In this document: positions 5,953-8,361 of the stretch, in pieces
Layout: every line of letters begins with the position of its first letter
Position numbering within the stretch: position 1 is the stretch's first letter
Assembly: GCA_951800675.1 (NCBI GenBank)
Contig: CATOKC010000138.1
Coordinates: 1-8,361, forward strand
Direction of reading: 5' to 3'
Origin: an uncultured Oscillibacter sp.
GTDB lineage: Bacteria > Bacillota_A > Clostridia > Oscillospirales > Oscillospiraceae
Length of the DNA: 8,361 bases
Translations under genes and position numbers: made by a program
The notes under the pieces: model-generated
Told to the model about the DNA's origin: nothing
The model's database searches: none
The model's input: the letters and a program-made list of their open reading frames with translations, nothing else

Positions 5953-6858
5953 ATGGAAGAAAGCTATGTCCTGCATCTGCAAAAGCAGTATCAAAAGTTC
6001 TCCGATTTCTACCTCTGCTACTGCGGCCATGCCCGGTGCGAGCCGCTGCACAGCTATGGACCGGCGGTCCGGCCCAATTACCTGCTCCACTATATTTTGG
6101 ACGGCAGCGGCGTTTACCGGGCGGAGGACCAGGAGTTCTCCCTCCACAAGGGGGAGGGCTTCCTGATTGAGCCCAACAAGCAGACCTTCTATCAGGCCTC
6201 TGGGGAGGACCCCTGGACCTATCTTTGGATTGGCTTCGACGGGGCCAAGTGCGAGAGCTGCCTGCGGAGCCTGGGCCTGGGAAGCGACCGGCTGACCTTC
6301 CGCTGTGAGGACGGCGGGGAGCTTTTGAAGCTGGTGGAGGCCATGCTGACCTACAACAAGTCCGACACGGAGGCGGACTTTATGCTCCAATCCCTGCTGT
6401 GCCGTTTTTTCGCCTGCCTTGCCAAGGGGATTTCCCGGGAGTCGGAGCGCCGCCTCACCAAGCGGGAGAGGGAAAATCTGTACATCCACCAGGCCATGGA
6501 GTACATTCGGAACAACTACGCCAACGGCATCACGGTTTCTGACATCGCGGGCTACGTGGCCCTGAACCGGAGTTACCTCTTCACATTGTTCCGGCGGGTA
6601 CTGGGGGTCTCCCCTCAGGAATGTTTGACCCAGTTCCGCCTGACCCGGGCCAAGGAGCAGCTGACGTTGACGGACGCGTCGGTTGCCAACATCGCCATGA
6701 GCTGCGGCTATCAGGACCCCCAGGTTTTTTCCAAGGCATTCAAGCAGCAGTTCGGCATCACGCCAATCAAGTACCGGAAGTGGGACCGGGAGCGAGCCCT
6801 GCGGAGCCTGGAGCACTTGGCGGAAGCGCCGGAGGATGAGCCGCGGCCCATCCCATAG
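5953..6858 (+). CDS. AraC-family transcriptional regulator with cupin sensor domain
   Basis: A 301-aa regulator. Residues about 25-90 look like the AraC-type cupin that binds a small ligand, often a sugar (LHYILDGSGVYRAEDQEFSL, then GEGFLIEPNKQTFYQAS and PWTYLWIGFDG). A helical linker covers 120-180. The C-terminal double helix-turn-helix (about 180-276) has ITVSDIAGYVALNRSYLFTL for the first unit and ASVANIAMSCGYQDPQVFSK, then FKQQFGITPIKYRK, for the second, the standard family signature. AGGAGG lies 8 nt before the ATG. It has no promoter of its own in the 34-nt gap, so it is probably co-transcribed with the NifX-type gene. No transport or sugar-use genes follow because mobile DNA begins shortly after, so its target and ligand cannot be told. 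Confidence 0.9.
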   Translation: MEESYVLHLQKQYQKFSDFYLCYCGHARCEPLHSYGPAVRPNYLLHYILDGSGVYRAEDQEFSLHKGEGFLIEPNKQTFYQASGEDPWTYLWIGFDGAKCESCLRSLGLGSDRLTFRCEDGGELLKLVEAMLTYNKSDTEADFMLQSLLCRFFACLAKGISRESERRLTKRERENLYIHQAMEYIRNNYANGITVSDIAGYVALNRSYLFTLFRRVLGVSPQECLTQFRLTRAKEQLTLTDASVANIAMSCGYQDPQVFSKAFKQQFGITPIKYRKWDRERALRSLEHLAEAPEDEPRPIP

Positions 6859-6899
6859 AATACAACAAACCAAACGGAAGCGGGCCGCTCATGAGGATG

Positions 6900-6942
6900 T
6901 GCCTGATAAAGAATGACGCACAGAACCCAAAAATATCAGGCA
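6900..6942. repeat. 9-bp inverted repeat downstream of araC
   Basis: TGCCTGATA (6900-6908) and TATCAGGCA (6934-6942) are perfectly complementary with a 25-nt spacer. No T-run follows, so a terminator is unlikely. It could be an operator, a relic of an insertion element end, or chance. It lies in the 180-nt gap between araC and the IS256-type element, whose left end I could not define. Confidence 0.3.
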
Positions 6943-7039
6943 GGCCGCAAAATGCAGTATAGATAAATATAAGGATAGAGGAGGGAAAGGAGCGGAGAGT
7001 CGTCGCTTTGCCAGCTTTTTGGAGAGCCCCGAAAAATTT

Positions 7040-8258
7040 ATGTATGGAATAGAAAGTAAAAGACATCCTTTCAGTCAAGAATCGGAGCGGGAAAGAAACT
7101 TGATTGAAAGGATGTTTTTTTCACCGAAGGAAACGCTGAAGGCGTACGTGGACAGCCAGAAATTCAGCGGCACTACAGAGATTATGGATGCCATGAAAGA
7201 AATGTTTCGGGACGTTTTGCGGCAGGTGATGGAGAGCGAACTGGATACAGAACTGGGGTACGAAAAAAGCCAACGGATGTCGGACCCTGGTGTCGAAAAC
7301 AAGCCCCGGAATTACCGCGATGGGTACTCGAAAAAGACGGTAAAAACCAAGCTTGGAGCGGTGGACGTAAGGGTCCCCCAGGATCGAAATGGAGAATACG
7401 AGCCGCGGATTATCGGCAAGTACAGTCGGAATGCGGACGGGATGGAAGAGGAAATCCTGGGGCTGTACGCCTGTGGAATGAGCCGGCGGGACGTCTCGGA
7501 GCGGATCAAGAGTTTGTACGATGTGGACATCTCGCCGGAGCTGGTGAGTAAGATCAGCGGGAAGATCATGCCAGAGGTCACGGCGTGGCAGAACCGGCCG
7601 CTGGAGACGGTGTATCGTTCGTATTTCTGGATGCCATCCACGGCGGCGTATGTGGTTTTGAGCGTCACCATGGATGGCACAAAGGACATCCTGGGTGTCT
7701 GGATCGGGGAGCACGAGAGCGGCAAATTCTGGCTGAATGTGTTGAACGGCCTCAAAAGCAGGGGAGTTTTGGGTGTTTATCTGTTCTGTGTGGACGGCCT
7801 AAGGGGCTTCGTGGAAGCCATTGGGGCTGTTTATCCCCACAGCCAGGTACATCGGCGCGTCGTCCATCAGATCCGCTCCTCCACCCGCTTTGTCAGCCAT
7901 AAGGAGCCGCTGTTGGCGGATTTGAAGAAGGTCTATACCGCTGTCACCGAGGATGAGGCTCTGGAAAATCTCATGGCCTTCAAAGAAAAGTGGGAGGAAG
8001 CGGTATCTCTCACGCGTCAAAAGCTGGGAGGGAAACCGGGATATTCTGAGTATCTTTTTCGCATATCCCACCGAGATTCGGAAAATCATATACACGACGA
8101 ATGTTATTGAGGGCCTGAACCGTCCGTTCCGCCGGATCACAAAAAGCAAGCCCAGCTTCACCAACGACGATTCCCCGCGCGAAACGCTCTACCTGGCCAA
8201 CAGGAAAATTGTCGAGCGCTGGACCGCCGAACTTTTCTCAGTATTTTGGGGAACTGCT
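7040..8258 (+). pseudogene. Inactivated IS256-family transposase
   Basis: A mutator/IS256-type DDE transposase (normally about 400 aa) in pieces. The N part is intact: LGYEKSQ, NYRDGYSKKTVKTKLG, VRVPQDRNGEYEPRIIGKY, GLYACGMSRRD and WQNRPLETVY. At about 7616 one base is missing, so FVFLDAIH with the first catalytic Asp lies in another frame; about 35 bases are then lost near 7641, restoring the frame at AAYVVLSV. The second Asp (CVDGL) is present, but the usual Cys of the QRCIVHQIR block is Arg (RRVVHQIR). A second single-base loss near 8001-8016 shifts VKSWEGNRDIL, RKIIYTTNVIEGLNR (catalytic Glu) and KPSFTNDD into another frame. A third deletion after ERWT is likely (8220-8240). Possible starts are ATG 7040 or ATG 7112. 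No active enzyme can be made. Terminal repeats were not found; the 3' end is cut by the next element. Confidence 0.88.
7063..7121 (+). terminator. Strong hairpin with T-run at the transposase start
   Basis: ACATCCTTTCAGTCAAG (7063-7079) pairs with CTTGATTGAAAGGATGT (7099-7115) at 16 of 17 positions (the other is a G-T wobble), with a 19-nt loop, and seven T's follow (7115-7121). The A-rich sequence before it can extend the stem with the T's. The ATG at 7112 lies in the right arm. This is the form of an intrinsic terminator, and it would also hide the start codon in read-through transcripts, a known way for insertion elements to prevent activation from outside promoters. Confidence 0.65.
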
Positions 8259-8261
8259 CTA

Positions 8262-8361
8262 GAGCCTGTTTTAAAACCATCAAAGTAGCCAAACAAAGAT
8301 ACAAGTAAAACAGACAACGGCATGAAAATAGGAGGCTTTCTTCTCGTATCTGGTGGCAAAA
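8262..8361 (-). mobile_element. End of a second insertion sequence, IS5-like
   Basis: GAGCCTGTTTTAAAACC (8262-8278) has the look of an IS5-family terminal repeat and lies just past the stop codon of a minus-strand transposase end. It overlaps CTAG (8259-8262), a possible target sequence, where the IS256-type reading (in the frame giving QYFGEL) stops. The rest of the element lies beyond the window, so neither the other end nor a target duplication can be seen. Confidence 0.5.
8280..8361 (-). CDS. C-terminal end of an IS5-family transposase (partial)
   Basis: The minus strand entering from the right edge reads 26 codons, FATRYEKKASYFHAVVCF followed by TCIFVWLL, then TGA (8282-8280). TRYEK followed by a hydrophobic helix ending in a W-L stop is the usual C terminus of IS5-family (IS427-like) transposases. 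The stop lies about 18 bases from the inferred element end, normal for such compact elements. The catalytic part is outside the window, so whether the gene is intact is unknown. The family call rests on a short stretch and could be wrong. Confidence 0.55.
   Translation of the reverse strand, partial: FATRYEKKASYFHAVVCFTCIFVWLL

Noticed and set aside
5926..6873. 315-aa minus-strand frame
   Set aside because: Complete antisense to the well-supported araC gene, with L/G/Q/P-rich shadow composition.
6891..6962. 23-codon plus-strand frame after araC
   Set aside because: No ribosome site, no similarity that I recognise, and it lies across the inverted repeat at 6900-6942.
6767..7078. 103-aa minus-strand frame with hydrophobic stretches
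   Set aside because: It overlaps the end of araC and the gap before the IS element, has no ribosome site, and the hydrophobic pattern comes from AT-rich non-coding DNA.
8079..8087. Fourth CGGAAAATC copy
   Set aside because: It lies inside the transposase coding sequence (the RKII region) and is isolated; chance occurrence.

Overview
The window looks like a piece of chromosome from a GC-rich, low-branching Firmicute, most likely a gut Oscillospiraceae-type bacterium (Flavonifractor, Lawsonibacter or Oscillibacter relatives). This is inferred from strong AGGAGG/AAGGGG ribosome sites, sigma-A type promoters, GC-rich codon use and the style of the proteins; no rRNA or other taxonomic marker is present.

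Left part (1-4902): thyX on the minus strand encodes an unusually long FAD-dependent thymidylate synthase made of two ThyX domains in tandem, with the family's signature residues divided between the halves. Divergent from it is a Suv3-like superfamily 2 RNA helicase with a C-terminal four-cysteine zinc ribbon. The 174-base gap between them holds two facing promoters and three copies of the 9-mer CGGAAAATC, two of them forming a perfect inverted repeat. The helicase ends at a 15-bp hairpin and converges on rihB, a ribonucleoside hydrolase closest to the pyrimidine-preferring RihB type. thyX and rihB both concern pyrimidine nucleotides; any link with the helicase is positional only.

Middle (4903-5516): 614 bases without an intact gene. 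The stretch holds an unrecognised coding-like minus-strand scrap, an 8-bp inverted repeat, a near-consensus promoter, the first 39 codons of an HxlR-family regulator broken by a stop, and a minus-facing intrinsic terminator. It looks like a decayed regulatory locus whose promoter may now serve the next genes.

Right part (5517-6858): a small NifX/NafY-type (Nitro_FeMo-Co domain) protein with a His/Cys-rich metal-binding tail, followed 34 bases later by an AraC-family regulator with an N-terminal cupin-type sensor domain. They are probably co-transcribed.

Right edge (about 7040-8361): mobile DNA. A dead IS256-family transposase carries frameshifts and deletions that remove the first catalytic Asp and put the Glu out of frame. 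Its start codon sits in a strong 17-bp hairpin ending in seven T's. Its 3' end is cut by the end of a second element: the last 26 codons of what looks like an IS5-family transposase, read on the minus strand and running off the window.

No tRNA, rRNA, CRISPR array or phage genes were seen. The most original signals are the split-motif double ThyX and the shared operator-like repeats in front of thyX and the helicase.
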